From: Pedobacter sp. BAL39
Lineage (GTDB): Bacteria; Bacteroidota; Bacteroidia; Sphingobacteriales; Sphingobacteriaceae
Direction: 5' to 3'
Assembly (NCBI RefSeq): GCF_000170795.1
Contig: NZ_ABCM01000030.1
Location: 1 to 32,071, forward strand
Length of the DNA: 32,071 nucleotides
Part shown: positions 31,971 through 32,071 of the stretch, in pieces
Numbering within the stretch: position 1 is the stretch's first letter
Layout of the letters: every line of letters begins with the position of its first letter
Made by a program: the position numbers and the translations under genes
The notes under the pieces: generated by a model
Told to the model about the DNA's origin: nothing
Seen by the model: the letters and a program-made list of their open reading frames with translations, nothing else
Databases searched by the model: none

Positions 31971-32071
31971 CTTATATGGGATTTTATTTATGTGGTTCAA
32001 GGATAGACGCATTACCGGAAGCTATCCTGGTTCTCGCATGAGTAAAGTACACATTAATGGTTTGTGCCGCA

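Noticed and set aside
1..32071. CRISPR array, insertion sequence, integrase, prophage, toxin-antitoxin, tRNA or rRNA gene
   Set aside because: I looked for direct repeats with regular spacing, transposase-like frames and RNA-gene signatures and saw none; gene content is core metabolism with no gap over 300 bases.

Overview
The window looks like chromosomal core DNA from a member of Bacteroidota, most likely a Pedobacter-like Sphingobacteriaceae. The evidence is the gene content and order: a full 14-gene nuo operon with separate nuoC and nuoD and a short nuoG, an exbB-exbD-exbD-tonB-(PstS-like)-(TPR) operon, a SAM-II type leader in front of metK, and a GH32 enzyme with the extra N-terminal domain typical of the phylum. 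Promoters fit the Bacteroidota pattern (TTTG, about 19 bases, TAnnTTTG), and there is little classical Shine-Dalgarno sequence before the genes. The genus is an inference; no rRNA or marker search was possible.

Layout. (1) Positions 11-3913, minus strand: a compact run of dedA-like, ppa, a CNNM/CorC-like membrane protein, rsmE and a DUF4159 protein, lying just downstream of nuoN with no terminator that I can see. (2) 3959-16823, minus strand: nuoA to nuoN, encoding the whole proton-pumping NADH:quinone oxidoreductase. (3) 16898-22808, minus strand: the energy-transduction operon exbB, two exbD genes, tonB, a small membrane protein, a PstS-like lipoprotein and a periplasmic TPR protein, with a clear promoter in front and a strong terminator behind. 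(4) 23083-26061, minus strand: pckA with its terminator and -7 element, then a SUI1/YciH-type factor and a lipid kinase that overlap. (5) 26100-27596, plus strand: metK with a textbook promoter, a SAM-II type pseudoknot leader and a bidirectional terminator shared with a third, solitary exbD. (6) 28264-31970: a small conserved unknown, a DoxX-like membrane protein, a class V PLP enzyme and a secreted GH32 fructan hydrolase whose upstream neighbours lie outside the window.

How it fits together. Complex I makes proton motive force from NADH; ExbB/ExbD/TonB spend that force to drive outer-membrane SusC-type transport, which suits an organism that also carries a secreted GH32 enzyme. PckA links oxaloacetate to gluconeogenesis. 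Pyrophosphatase pulls forward reactions that release pyrophosphate, including MetK, which hydrolyses its own triphosphate to pyrophosphate and phosphate.

Most of the window is ordinary housekeeping DNA, and I see no defence system, CRISPR array, insertion sequence or prophage. The part most worth following is the metK leader. The aptamer's pseudoknot strand contains the ATG of a 25-codon upstream reading frame that ends nine bases before metK, and a separate 8-base alternative pairing links the aptamer to the region downstream. Other points of interest are a cysteine site of unusual spacing in the short NuoG, a terminator whose loop seems to carry the -33 element of the nuo promoter, and a GC-rich double hairpin inside the tonB operon.
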